DNA of 64,000 bases from Neovahlkampfia damariscottae (GCA_016618085.1 JABLTG010000033.1:1-64000); one strand, 5' to 3'; shown: positions 1 through 10,626, numbered from the stretch's first letter. Notes: a model not told the origin generated them from the sequence alone. Numbers and translations are program-made.

Positions 1-758
1 AAAATTCTTTTAAAACCAACAAGTGAACAAAAGAAAAAAATACAAGAATGGATGAGAATTACTCGATTCGTTTATAATTTAACTCATCATTTTGTTGAAG
101 ATCTTGGATATGATGCAAATTTTATGTTATTGAAAAACAGTATTTTAAATGCAAATGAGAATCCAGAATCTTCAAAATACCCTTGGTTGTTCAATAGAAA
201 ATTGAAAAAAATACCACGAGATGCTTTAGATTATGCTATTCAGCAATATGTCTGTAATGTTCACAGTTCAACAGAAATTCTGAAAGAAAAACAAAAGAAA
301 ACAAACAAAAAATCAAATTAGAAGCAAACATGAAAAAAAGAACTGAAAAAATGTCTTAAAGTGTTGGAATACCAGTCAATGGTGGTAAACCAAGTATTAA
401 ATGGAATGAAGAAGGATTTTTCTTTTGGCCATCTTATAAACTTGGAGCATTAAAAACTGCTCAAAAAGATTCTGTTCAAGTACATGAAGTTTCAGAACAT
501 TATACCAGTTGTACATGTGGATCATGTGGAAAAATAGATTGGAAACTTGGAAAAAAAGATCATTTCAATTGTAAATATTGTAATTTTTCTCTTCCAAGAG
601 ATTATAATGGAGCAAGAAATATATTTCTGATGAATATACAAAATTTTATTGGAAATCCAAAAACTGCCAGTACTGCTGGCGATGGTCCTATCCCGAAAGA
701 AACCTTGATTTTAATGTCTGGTCTGATTAATCAGAATGAACGGAAAAGTCAGTTTTAA
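1..758 (+). pseudogene. Fanzor/TnpB-family RNA-guided nuclease remnant, internally deleted, cut by left edge
   Basis: Two pieces of one TnpB/Fanzor-type protein are visible. Positions 1-321 are open from the window edge and encode the N-terminal part, with the typical RFVYN motif near residue 24 and a YPWLFNRKLKKIPRDALDYA segment. Positions 360-758, in another frame, encode the C-terminal part: a CxxC...CxxC zinc ribbon (TCGSCG, then CKYC) followed by RDYNGARNIF, the RuvC-III region with its catalytic Asp. The middle of the family (RuvC-I and RuvC-II) is missing, so this copy cannot be an active nuclease. Fanzors are eukaryotic OMEGA-type nucleases carried by DNA transposons and are known from Naegleria. 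No transposase, terminal repeat or target duplication could be identified. Confidence 0.8.
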
Positions 759-1282
759 GATAGCGGTAGTAGTTGTGTATCTGTATTAAAATGAAGCTTT
801 TGTAGTATGAAATTTTGAATTTGTTTCCCAATTATTCCTTGTGATTTTGTTGAATAACTGTTTTGTTCTACTCATTTGATGCTTTGTTGAAGAAAATTGA
901 ACCAATGATGTTTGGTCAAAATTCAAAGTCTCTTCTAACTCTTTGTCGATTCCAAAATTCTGATTTTATTCTTTGCTTTCAATTGGAAATATCAATTCAC
1001 AAAATATGTTTCAAATTGCAACAAAGAATCTCCAAAAGTTGTTTTTTATTCAGTGGAAGAAAAAAATTAATTATTTGTTATGATTATTGACCTTTTATTT
1101 TTGGTAGGACACAGACAATATCCTTTGCTGTTTTTGTTTTGAGATAACTCTTCAGTTTTGATTGGACTATCTGACTTGATTTTTTTTTTAACGAAAATGA
1201 GAATTTAGCTAGAATTAAACTGAAAATAGTTGAAAATTTAAAAATAATTTTTTTAGAGTCGTTTGATTGGTTATCTTCAAAA
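759..1282. other. Intergenic stretch after the Fanzor remnant
   Basis: No convincing gene. Short open stretches near 863-1090 and 1084-1293 have no recognisable content. In OMEGA systems the guide RNA is usually encoded just past the end of the nuclease gene, so 759-850 is where such a remnant would be, but no structure could be confirmed by eye. A TGATTGG box lies at 1264-1270, just before the next start codon. Confidence 0.5.
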
Positions 1283-2130
1283 ATGTCAAACAAAGAAGAA
1301 AAAGGACCTGCTAGTGGAACTGAAGATGATCCGATAAAAATAACGCTTCTAGGTGGTGGTGGAGTTGGAAAAAGTTGCGTTACTATCCAATTCTTGTCTA
1401 AAACCTTCGATAACGACGTTCTTCAAACATTATTAAAATAAAAACTCTAGTGTTACTCAACAGTTGAAAATACATATACCACAAAAATTACAATAGATGA
1501 TGAAGAATATACAATTATAATAGTAGATACAGCCGGTCAAGACGAATTTAAACCATTGATGGGTAAAGAAATTCCTTAAAAGTTCTAAAAATCATTTTGT
1601 TTCTTTTAGACACTTGGATTCGTGACTCAGATTGTTATTTATTTTGTTATGATACAACACAATATAGTAGTCTTAATGATGTGAAAGAAATTATTTTAAA
1701 AGCACAAAGACACAAGGAATGTGATGTTTGTGGTGAGACCAAAAAAAAAATTCACAATTTCTTAAAATAGTTCCTGGATTACCTTTTATACCTTCAGTTT
1801 TAATCGGTTGTAAATGTGATATGGTTGATAAAAAAAAGGTGAAAACTGAAGTTGGAAAAGAATTTGCTGATCAATACTTATTTACTGAATATGAAGCCGA
1901 TGAAAAAATTTTACAGAAAGACAAGTATTTTCTTGAAACTAGTGCTAAAGGTATTTTCAATTGTTTTTGTTTAATTATTTTATTTGATAGATAATATCAA
2001 TATTGATGATGCATTTTCGAATGTTGTGAAATTATTTATTAAAAGACAGAGGATGTTGCAAAATTTAACAAAAAAAAAGAAGAAAAGGAAAGGTTTAGGT
2101 CTTTTCAGATCTTTTGAAGAGGAAGAATAA
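1283..2130 (+). CDS. Ras-superfamily small GTPase
   Basis: Exons 1283-1417, 1451-1562, 1610-1732, 1771-1950 and 1991-2130. The protein has the expected GTPase motifs: P-loop GGGGVGKS, a switch-I segment STVENTY, G3 DTAGQDEF, a divergent G4 (GCKCD in place of NKxD) and G5 ETSAK. The sequence around switch I and the effector region is Ras/Rap/Rho-like rather than Rab-like. The C-terminus ends in a lysine-rich tail followed by an acidic EEEE and has no CAAX cysteine, so membrane attachment by prenylation is unlikely; basic charge may serve instead. A TGATTGG box is about 15 bp upstream of the ATG. The family call is secure; the exact subfamily is not. Confidence 0.88.
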
Positions 2131-2250
2131 AAATTATAATTGACCAATGATCATTATTGTTTCCATTTGTGATTCTTTTGAAGTTTATCAAATACATGAA
2201 GAGGTTAAATTATTGATATCTTGAAAATGAACGTTTAATCTTTTAAAAAA

Positions 2251-2705
2251 TTATTTTTGTTGTTGTTGTTGTTGTTCTTTTTGTTGTTGAACAACAAACC
2301 ATTGTTGAATATCTTGAATTTTCTTTTCTTTTTCTTGATGTGAAATAGAGTATTGTTTCAAATTTTCTTCACTTTTTTTTCTAACAAAAGAGTCATTTAA
2401 AATTTTTTTTCTTACAACTCTTTTTGAATAAAATTGATTCTTTTTTCAACGATAGTACGTGATTCATCAATTTCTTGTTGGATTAAAACAGGTCCAACTA
2501 ATTTAAAAACTTTTGAGTCATCTTTTAAAAGTTTGAATTCTTCAAAGACCATTCTGTTTTCATTTAATTGAGTTAGGAGTTTTGATTGTGATGCTTGACA
2601 TTTCATCATTTCTGTTTTGATTGTTTTTATTTCATCGTCAATTTTTTGAAAGAGTTGGTAATATTTTAACTTCTCTTCGTTTGAGGCAAGTTTTTGTGAG
2701 GACAT
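2251..2705 (-). CDS. PFDN6: Prefoldin subunit 6 (beta-type)
   Basis: Exons 2416-2705 and 2251-2380, split by a 35-nt intron. The 139-residue product has the beta-prefoldin pattern: a long coiled coil, a central hairpin with VFKLVGPVLIQQ, and a second coiled coil (ESRTIVEKRINFIQ). Prefoldin 6 is one of the two beta subunits of the hexameric chaperone that hands unfolded actin and tubulin to CCT. The C-terminal exon is unusual in ending with a run of glutamines encoded by a CAA repeat, which family members normally lack. An ATTGGG box sits just upstream of the start on this strand. Confidence 0.88.
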
Positions 2706-2844
2706 AATAACGTTTTGATTGGGTAAAAAAAAAAGAAGGAAATAGCTTTATTATTCCTTTCTTTTTACATTTTTTAAAAATGTTTTCAGATTTAAAAGAG
2801 AGCCCAACTTTTTATTGGTTGTTTTTGGTTTTTTATAAATTGGT

Positions 2845-4280
2845 ATGAGCAAAGTTGAGGAAGAATTGAAAATTTGGAAAACGATTCCAATGAAAAAAAT
2901 TGGATCAATTGAGATAAAATATAACTTAGAAAATCAAAAAGGAAGGTAAATCATGATAAAAAAAATAATTAAAAATTTTAAGAGGCTTTTTTGCAACAGA
3001 AGATATAAAACCAGGTAAAAAAAAAAATATCACTCACTGTATTAGGTACCATATTACTACAAGAAGATCCTTATTTTCGAAATTTTGAAAACTCCATTAA
3101 AGAAAAAATGAAAGAGATTTTACAATCTAAAAACTTAAAAAAAATGATCAAAAATTTAAAAATATTACATCCAACAGATTTAAATGAACTTCCAAAAGAA
3201 GACTTACAAGTTTTTCAATTAGAATACGAAACTTTAATTTCCGAATTATTGAATGAAACATCAGAAGAAAATCAAAAATTTATCAACAAAGATAAATTGT
3301 TAAAATTGATTTTATCATTACGATTCAATGGTTTTCAAAGTGGAATTTATCTTCATTTATCAATTTTTAATCATTCATGGTTTGTGAAAAATAAAATTAA
3401 AAATTTAGTCAACCAAATTGTAAGAAGAAAAAAACTTTTTTTACCAAAATCCACAGGCATGAAATTTATACCAAATAATAGAAATTCATATTCTGAAGTC
3501 GTTGCTACTAAATTCATTGCCAAAGGAGAAGAATGTACAATTCCTTATTTACAACCAATGGAACAAACAAAACAAAAGAGACAAAAAGATTTATACAAAC
3601 AATTTGACTTTTATTGCCAATGTTCATTTTGTGAAAAAAAAGAAAATGACTTTGAAATTGTGAAATGTGAATGTGGAAAAAAAAAATATTTTTGTGAAGA
3701 TTGTCAGGTGAATGAAGAATTAATCACGAAAATTCAAAAAATAGAAAAGAAGTTATTTGTCATAGAAAATTTAATAGCGTCTGATTTTTTCACAAAATCC
3801 ATCAAATCATTGTTTGAATTAAGGAATGAACTTCATCAAAATCACATCTTAACTTTGAGATTAAACAAATTAATAGGTAAGAAATATAATTGAACGTTAT
3901 ATTAATTTATAGTTGATGCATGTATAGGATTATTATCAAATGACAGTGCAACTGCTGATATTTCTGTTTTATTTTTAAAAACCTCTTTAGAGATTTATGA
4001 TTTACAAATTAAATTTTTAGGTAAGGATCATTGTGATGTCGCTACAACATGTTTTTTTTTTTTTTTTATTCATATTTTCTAATAGGTAATGACATTTCAA
4101 ACGGAATTGATTCTTTAATCCACACAGGTATTTTTTTTATATCAAATTCATTTTTCAAAAGATTTACAAGTTCTCTTTGAAGAGTTTCCTGAATGGAAAA
4201 CAAAAGAAAAAGTACAATCTGAAAGAAAAAAATGGTACAAAGAATTCAAAAGAATATCAGATTATTACAAAGAGTATTAA
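2845..4280 (+). CDS. SMYD-type SET-domain protein, probably degenerate
   Basis: Exons 2845-2945, 2983-3014, 3046-3876, 3913-4050, 4086-4127 and 4162-4280. The split-SET layout of SMYD lysine methyltransferases is recognisable: GRGFFATEDIKPG near the N-terminus, GTILLQEDPYF, then VVATKFIAKGEECTIPYL, followed by a post-SET segment with CQCSFC and further cysteines. The usual NHSCxPN cofactor-binding motif is altered to FNHSWFVKN, and no MYND zinc finger interrupts the SET halves. Methyltransferase activity is therefore doubtful. Several splice junctions are inferred from reading-frame continuity and GT/AG sites; the donor at 4051 (GTTTTT) is weak. The gene converges with the next one, with 8 bp between stop codons. 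Confidence 0.75.
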
Positions 4281-4288
4281 ACTTGTTT

Positions 4289-4708
4289 TTATTTCTTTCT
4301 TCTTAGAAATTGTCCATTTGCATTTCTTTTTCTTTTTTGACCATTTGGTTGTATTATATATTGATCATCAAATAATTCTTCATCTCCTTCTTCAATTAAT
4401 TCTTCTTGGAATCCATTTGTATCTTCATTTAATTCTTTGATGGCTTTCTCCGAAGTTGCTGAAGAATTTGAAAAAATTCGGTCTGAATCTTTGAATGGTT
4501 TTTTTTTTGGAGTTGAAGTGGCTCTTATTCTACTTGATAAATAACCTTCAAAGCCTCGGAGAGCTGTTCCATATGACCAAGCTTCGTCTAAATAATTTGT
4601 TTCTAATTTGTAAATTTGTTGTTCAAGTCTTTTTAGATCTTCTTCTAAATCAGCATTTCTTTCTTGTAAATCTTCAACACTATTTATCTCACTGTCCACG
4701 TCGTTCAT
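4289..4708 (-). CDS. EAF6: Eaf6/MEAF6-like histone acetyltransferase complex subunit
   Basis: A 139-residue single-exon protein. The N-terminal half is a coiled coil (DLEEDLKRLEQQIYKLE) running into TNYLDEAWSYGTALRGFEGYL, which matches the Eaf6 signature of a leucine-zipper-like helix followed by YL-x(5)-YG-x(3)-RG(F/W)-x(2)-YL. Eaf6 is a small scaffold subunit shared by NuA4 and NuA3/MOZ-type histone acetyltransferase complexes. The C-terminal part is acidic and then strongly basic (GQKRKRNANGQFLRRKK), a plausible nuclear localisation signal. An inverted CCAAT (ATCCAATGA) lies about 25 bp upstream. Confidence 0.8.
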   Translation of the reverse strand: MNDVDSEINSVEDLQERNADLEEDLKRLEQQIYKLETNYLDEAWSYGTALRGFEGYLSSRIRATSTPKKKPFKDSDRIFSNSSATSEKAIKELNEDTNGFQEELIEEGDEELFDDQYIIQPNGQKRKRNANGQFLRRKK

Positions 4709-4840
4709 CTTTTTTTCTGGTTATTTTTTTATCCAATGATTTTTTCACAAACATCAACAAAGGAAACTCTCAAAAAAAACAATCAAAAAAGTGATGAAAA
4801 TGGATTCCGTAATTTATATTTTAAAAAAAAAAATAGAGTT

Positions 4841-4847
4841 TGATTGG
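4841..4847 (+). promoter_or_regulatory. CCAAT-type box (TGATTGG) upstream of the GT61 gene
   Basis: The reverse-orientation CCAATCA box lies 14 bp before the ATG at 4862. The same motif recurs before most genes here, and its position favours 4862 as the start of the glycosyltransferase gene. Confidence 0.5.
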
Positions 4848-4861
4848 TCAATTTAATTTAC

Positions 4862-6499
4862 ATGAGACTCAGTAATAAGAAACTTTTTTTCATCACACTC
4901 TGTGATTGCCTTTGTTGGTGGTATAATGTTCATGATTAGTCTACAGACCAAAGGAAATTTCGAAAACCTAACAAATACCACACCACCACCTAAAATTAAA
5001 AAAAAAGAAAGGATTGTAAAAAAAACAAAACCAACTCAAATTCTGGGTCATGAATTTACTGATAATTATCAATATCAACCATATATACACTTGGGTTATG
5101 CTCAAACTATGAGAACTATACAAGGGAAAATTTATAATCCAAAAGGAGACAGGTCCAATATTGTTGAAGATGAAAACTATGGCATTAAAAGTTCAGGCCA
5201 ATGTAAAAACAAACCACCAAGTATAATGCCACCTTTCAATGGAGCAGCTTTAAAATCTATTCTTCACAATCAACTTGATGAATATGAAATTATTTCAAAG
5301 ACTTTTGTGACTCATTTAGAAGATTATCCAGTTCCTAGAAAGCTGAATCAATATATACCAAAAGACTTATGCTCAAAGTACTCACATCATGATCGTTTGT
5401 TAATGTGCTCTCCTCAGTATAGAGCTGGTGAGAAACGAATCATTGGAATTAATCAACCATGTTACTATTTTCAATATGTAGCCAAATCAAATTGTAAATT
5501 TGTTGATCCTGGTACTGGTCATGGTGATGTCCCAGGAACTCTTTTTAATGCAACTCATTGGTTTCATAAAGATTGGAGCGAAAGAAATGGAGTTAAATAT
5601 GTAAATCAAACTGTCAAATATTTTGACAAAATCATTGCTGCACCATTGACCTATTGGAATACCCACAGTCATACCTCTTGAATTTTTACCACGCTTTTTA
5701 TATTTGATTGAAGTGTTACCAAAAGATATACCAGTTCTTGGAACTACCAAAGGATTTGCTGGTCAATATTTCAAATATATGATTGATATGAAAATTTTGG
5801 ACCCAAAAAGAATTGTTGAATTTAATACAAAAGAATATATTTTTGGAAAAGAAGTTTATTTTTCAAGAGAATATCCACCATGTCAAAATGATTGTCAAAG
5901 ACAATATTCACTTGAATTTCATGGTAGATTGAAAAGAATGATGGTTCCTGTTGATTTACCTGTTGAAGAAAGAGATACAATTATTTATGTGCACAGACAA
6001 GGTTCAAGAGCCTTATCTCCTGCACAAGCAGATGCATTGGAAGCTATGTTAAAAAAATATGGAAAAGTTGTTCGTTTTGATGGAAGGAAATATCCAGTAT
6101 TAAAAGACGTTGTTGATTTATTTAAAAAAGCGAAAATTGTAGTTTCAACTCATGGGTAAAGAAATATTGAAAAATATTAATGTTTTTAGGGCAGGAATCG
6201 CTAATTTATTGTACACAGCTGAATGTACAACCATCATAGAAATGATGTACAATGGTCCATTCTTACAAACACCTACTGCTTTTTATAGTGCTGCCATTTC
6301 AAGAAAATTGGATTATTGGATGACTTTGACTGAAGGAACTTATGCAGATGGAAATTTAATCAATATTCCTGAAATTGAAGCTATTGTCAAACAGGTTTTG
6401 ATTGAAAAAGAAGAATTAAAAAAAAATCCAAATTTACATTGTTGGGATATCGGAAAAAAAAATAGAGAATACATCTGGGATAAAAAACTTGTTGCTTAA
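4862..6499 (+). CDS. GT61-family glycosyltransferase (type II membrane protein)
   Basis: The protein resembles the EOGT/plant xylosyltransferase family GT61: a hydrophobic N-terminal segment, a lumenal domain, the block EFLPRLLYLIEVLPKDIPVL and the signature HGAGIANLLYTAE followed by TIIEM. These enzymes use nucleotide sugars in the secretory pathway. A 34-nt intron (6156-6189) splits the HG|AG motif. The reading frame changes by +1 twice: between the ATG at 4862 and the main frame (T7 run at 4884-4890), and around 5661-5683, where one frame reads WNTHSHTS then TGA and the next reads EFLPRL. A 45-nt GT-AG intron could bridge the second site but would delete the conserved EFLPRL block. An assembly indel or real frameshifting are the alternatives. 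Confidence 0.8.
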
Positions 6500-6507
6500 T
6501 AAAATGT

Positions 6508-8950
6508 TTATTTCTCTTTTTCTGCTGTCAGTATTCTAGCACTGATTACAGTGTCAGGATTTAAACTAATAGATTCAATTCCTTCTTCAACTAAAAATTG
6601 AGTAAATTCAGGATAATCAGAAGGAGCTTGACCACATATTCCAATGTATTTTCCTTTTTCTCTGCATACTTTGATAACTTGAGAAATCAATTTTTTCACA
6701 GCAGGATTTCTTTCATCATAAATATGACTAACAGTATCAGAATCACGATCAACTCCTAAAGTCAACTGAGTTAAATCATTTGAACCAATGGAATAACCAT
6801 CAAAATATTCAAGAAATTCTTCAGCCAATAAAACATTTGATGGGATTTCACACATACCATATATTTTTAATCCATTTTCTTTTGTTCTTTTGAGGTTGTT
6901 TTTTTCCATTTCTTGAATAACTTTTTTAGCTTCCTCAACAGTTCTACAGAAAGGAATCATCACAATTAGATTTGTTAATCCAAATTCTTCTCGAATCTTC
7001 TTAACTGCCTTACATTCTAATGCAAAACCATCTTTGTAACTTGAATAATATCTACTCGCTCCTCTCCATCCAAGCATCGGATTTTCTTCTTTTGGCTCAA
7101 AATTTGAACCACCTAGTAATGTTGAATATTCATTTGTTTTGAAATCTGAAAATCTGAGAATAACTGGTTTTGGATAAAATGCAGCTGCAATCATTCCAAC
7201 TCCTTGACTTAATTGATCCACAAAGTAATCAGATTGTTCTTTGTAACCTTTTGTTAATTTGCTTATTTTTTCTTTATCTTCTTCTTTGATTTTTTCAGGA
7301 TGCAAGAGAGCTTGTGGGTGAACTTTGATATGATTCGCCACAATGAATTCCATCCTAACTAAACCTACACCATCATTAGGTAGAAAACTTGAATCAAATG
7401 CATGCTCAGGGTTTCCAATATTCATGCAAATATGAGTTCTAGTTTTTGGAATGATATCTAAATCTTGATTTTTCACTTGAAATGGAATGATACCTTCCCA
7501 TACGATTCCTTCAACTCCTTGACTGCAATCTACTGTAACATCTTGACCACTTGTAATTTTTTCAGTTCCAAATGAAGTTCCAACGATACATGGAATACCT
7601 AATTCACGAGAAATAATCGCAGCATGACAAGTTCTTCCACCTCTATTTGTGACAACACCAGAAGCTTTTTTTAAGATTGGTTCCCAATTTGGATCTGTCA
7701 TATCAGTAATTAAAATTCCACCATCAATAAAATTGTTAATATCATCAACATCTTTAATAACAACAGCTTTTCCGGAACCAATCTTTTTTCCAACTGAATT
7801 TCCAGTCGCCAATTTTTTAACACTTTTTGTTGATTCTTTCAATGAATATGTGAAAATTTTAGTTTTGTCATGTGAAGAATGAACAGTTTCTGGTCTAGCT
7901 TGAACGATATAAATTTCATTATCTCTTGAATCCAAAGCCCATTCAATATCCATTGGACATTCTCTTTTATGTTTCATCGAATAATGATCTTCAATGATTT
8001 GTCCATAAGTAGCCAAAGTTAAAACTTGTTCATCATTCAAACAGAAGACTTCTTTTCTATAAGTTGGAGTTATCAGATTTTTCACTAATTTCGATGTTCC
8101 TTTTGTTGAATACACCATTGTTAATTGTTTTTCACCTAATTTTTTTTTGATGATTGGTTTATGACCTGTTTTTAATGTTTTTTTGAAAACAATCCATTCA
8201 TCAGGATTGACTGATCCTTGGACAATATTCTCTCCAAGTCCCCATGAACCAGTAACTAAAATAGCATGTTTGAATCCAGATTCTGTATCTAAAGTGAACA
8301 TAACTCCTGAGCAACCTTCGGAAGCTCGAACCATTTTTTGGACACCTATTGATAAACCAACTGAAAAATGATCAAATCCTTTGCTTTGGCGATATGAAAT
8401 TGCTCTGTTTGTAAATAATGAAGCAAAACATTTTTTACAACAATCTAAAATACCAACATCTCCTCTGACATTTAAGAAGGTTTCTTGTTGACCAGCAAAT
8501 GAAGCATCAGGTAAATCTTCAGCTGTAGCACTTGATCTCACAGCACAATCAACAAAATCACCATATTCTTTTTCCATTTGGTGATAAGCCTCTAAAATTT
8601 CTTTTTCAAGTTCTTCAGGTAAAGTAGCACCTTCAATTGTTGAACGTACTTTCGCTCCTCTTTTTTGTAATTCTGTTATATCTGTAATATCCAAACCATT
8701 TAGGATATCTTTAACAGTTTGATCGATTCCTGCTTTTTTCAAGAAATAATGGTATGCATAGGCAGAAACGGCAAATCCATTTGGTATTTTTACATTTTTT
8801 GAAGTTAGTTGTTGGTACCTTTCTTTGTCAAATGAAATAAAAAATTTACATTTCTCCTAAGGAAGCGTTTTTACCTCCTACAAGTCCAACGTCTTCTATA
8901 TTTAATTCTTTGAACCATAAAATAAATTTTTCTGTTCTCTTTGTTTCCAT
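6508..8950 (-). CDS. ppsA: Phosphoenolpyruvate synthase (pyruvate, water dikinase), bacterial type
   Basis: Exons 8850-8950 and 6508-8818 encode 803 residues, close to the usual bacterial length of about 790. The order is an N-terminal pyruvate/ATP-grasp domain starting at VGGKNASLGEMY, a mobile phosphohistidine domain with GGRTCHAAIISRELGIP (phospho-acceptor His near residue 432), and a C-terminal PEP/pyruvate TIM barrel ending with GICGQAPSDYPEF (catalytic Cys near residue 762). The enzyme makes PEP from pyruvate and ATP, releasing AMP and phosphate, and feeds gluconeogenesis. The close match to E. coli-type PpsA, in an intron-bearing eukaryotic gene, suggests ancient acquisition from bacteria. 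A 31-nt intron and an upstream CCAAT box show it is nuclear and naturalised. It converges with GT61 at 8 bp. Confidence 0.95.
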
Positions 8951-9173
8951 GTTTTATTTGTTTGGAATCTTTTTGGTTTGAATCCTCTTTATTATCATTG
9001 GATTACCGAATTTAGGTAAAAATGAAAACCAATAAAAATGATTTGTATTTTTTGGGATAAAAAACTGAAAGTTATGTTGTAAGTTGTATTTCTTTAAATT
9101 ATTCCGAGCAAACAGTGTTGAATATTTCCAATAAGAGTGTTTTGAAGTTCTAAAAATTTTGATTGGTTTAGTG

Positions 9174-9841
9174 ATGTTTAGATTGTCGGTTGGAGTTGCA
9201 CTCACATTACTTGTGCTTCAAGTTTCATGTGAGTACTATTTAGAAATAGAATCAAAAGGCGATGGTTCATGTAAAGCTGCAAACACTACAGGAAGAGCAG
9301 TACCAAAAATTTACAATTTTTAACACTCAATTTTTTAAAGTTTTTGCTTGAAAAATGCATTAAAGATTTTTCAAATTATAAAACTTACACTACAAATTTC
9401 ACACACATCTTTGAAAACAGTCTTTGTGATGAAAAATGTCAAAAATGTCGCGTAAAAAAAGAAATCTTAGTTGGATGTAGTAGAACATCAACTGGATCAA
9501 TTTTACGCAGAATCGGTAGTATTCCACGATTTGAACCAAGAGGATTTGGATTATATATCAATTCTGATGAAAGGTGTAAAACTGAAAAATTCATTTCATT
9601 CACATCAAATGAAATTTGTATAAATTCATCTACAAACGATAAAACATTTTCACACTTTTTTGAAAATCCAAAAGTACATTCAGTGCGTATGTACTGGCAT
9701 CGTGCTTTTCATGAACATGCTGACCTCACTGATTATGCAGAAGTTGGTTGTAAAGGAGAAATCGTGAAAAGAAGAGTTTATTATGAAAATAATTGTTACA
9801 AAGATGGAAATGTTTACGTAAAAGTTTTCGAAAGAAAATAA
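9174..9841 (+). CDS. Secreted cysteine-rich protein of unknown function
   Basis: Exons 9174-9299 and 9341-9841. The product begins with a clear signal peptide (MFRLSVGVALTLLVLQVSC) and has about a dozen cysteines in the mature part, including CDEKCQKC, consistent with a disulphide-stabilised extracellular or lumenal domain. The stretch VHSVRMYWHRAFHEH is distinctive but not recognised. The intron was placed by frame continuity between a GTACCA donor and a TTTTTTAAAG acceptor. TGATTGG occurs 10 bp upstream of the ATG. No family assignment is possible from inspection. Confidence 0.7.
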
Positions 9842-9911
9842 ATTTTGAAAAGCTAAATTGTCTTTTTTGGAATTTTCTTTTGTGATTCCTGATCACAAAT
9901 TTCATAAATAT

Positions 9912-9918
9912 CCAATCA
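9912..9918 (+). promoter_or_regulatory. CCAATCA box
   Basis: Exact CCAATCA 22 bp before the ATG at 9941, one of the clearest examples of the recurring start-proximal motif. Confidence 0.5.
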
Positions 9919-9940
9919 AACAACAGTTGATCACTGAAAC

Positions 9941-10300
9941 ATGAAATTCATTGTTTTGTTGTGTTTTTGTATTACTCTATTAATGGCTTCTGAAATATTG
10001 TTTCCTGATGAACAATGGAACAAATTCAAAGACACAGAAGATTTTATTGGGACTCTAGTGAAAACAGAGTACTCTGAATATCATCCAATTATTCAAAGAT
10101 TTAATCCTTACAAGTTAGTGAATGGTACCAAAACCACAGATATTTACACTGGAGCTGATAATGTAAAAGCATTGAATAGATATCTAGGATTCAAAGTATT
10201 GATCAAAGGAAAATTAATGAAGTATGAACTTGAAGGTTCAATCATCACGGAAATTTGGCCTTCTGAAATTGAGAAACTTGATGAAGAAATCAATAAATAG
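9941..10300 (+). CDS. Small secreted protein, bacterial-like conserved hypothetical
   Basis: A 119-residue single-exon protein with a signal peptide (MKFIVLLCFCITLLMAS). The mature part reads as a small beta-rich domain: DFIGTLVKTEY, RFNPYKLVNG, IYTGADNVKALNRYLGFKVLIKGKLMKYELEGSIITEIWP. The pattern of a glycine-rich turn, YLGxKVxIKGK, then ELEG and EIWP resembles a family of small secreted bacterial proteins I recall as uncharacterised, with an OB-like outline. This resemblance comes from memory and was not checked. It uses a TAG stop and sits just after another secreted protein on the same strand, each with its own promoter box. Confidence 0.75.
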   Translation: MKFIVLLCFCITLLMASEILFPDEQWNKFKDTEDFIGTLVKTEYSEYHPIIQRFNPYKLVNGTKTTDIYTGADNVKALNRYLGFKVLIKGKLMKYELEGSIITEIWPSEIEKLDEEINK

Positions 10301-10626
10301 TCTATTTTTTCTTTCCTATTTTTCAGTTTCCTGATTTTCCTTCAGACATTCTTCATTGCAGGTTAGACTTCAGACTTTAAACCAAACAATTTCTTCCAAC
10401 TTTTGGCATGCAAGACATGATACAAAATCATAAACTGAATTCAAGTTTTCTTGACTTCTGTTCAAACCACTTCGTCTGAAAAATCTGTTCTGTTTTAAAC
10501 AGAGCTGATTCAAATTTACTTCCAAAAAAACTTAAAATTTGCGTAAGACTTGGAGTAAAGTACCCAACTCTGTGAAGTATTAAAGGTTCTATTTTTATTT
10601 TGAAAGAAAATTACCCAATCAGCAAA
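10301..10626. other. Intergenic stretch before ATG2
   Basis: No gene seen. The last 30 bases carry a CCAATCA box (10614-10620) next to the ATG2 start codon. Confidence 0.5.

Noticed and set aside
863-1293. Two short reading frames in the gap after the Fanzor remnant
   Set aside because: No conserved motif, opposite-strand overlap with the GTPase first exon, and no promoter box.
2251-2300. TTG/TGT microsatellite
   Set aside because: It is the CAA codon run of the prefoldin 6 C-terminus on the other strand, not an independent repeat.
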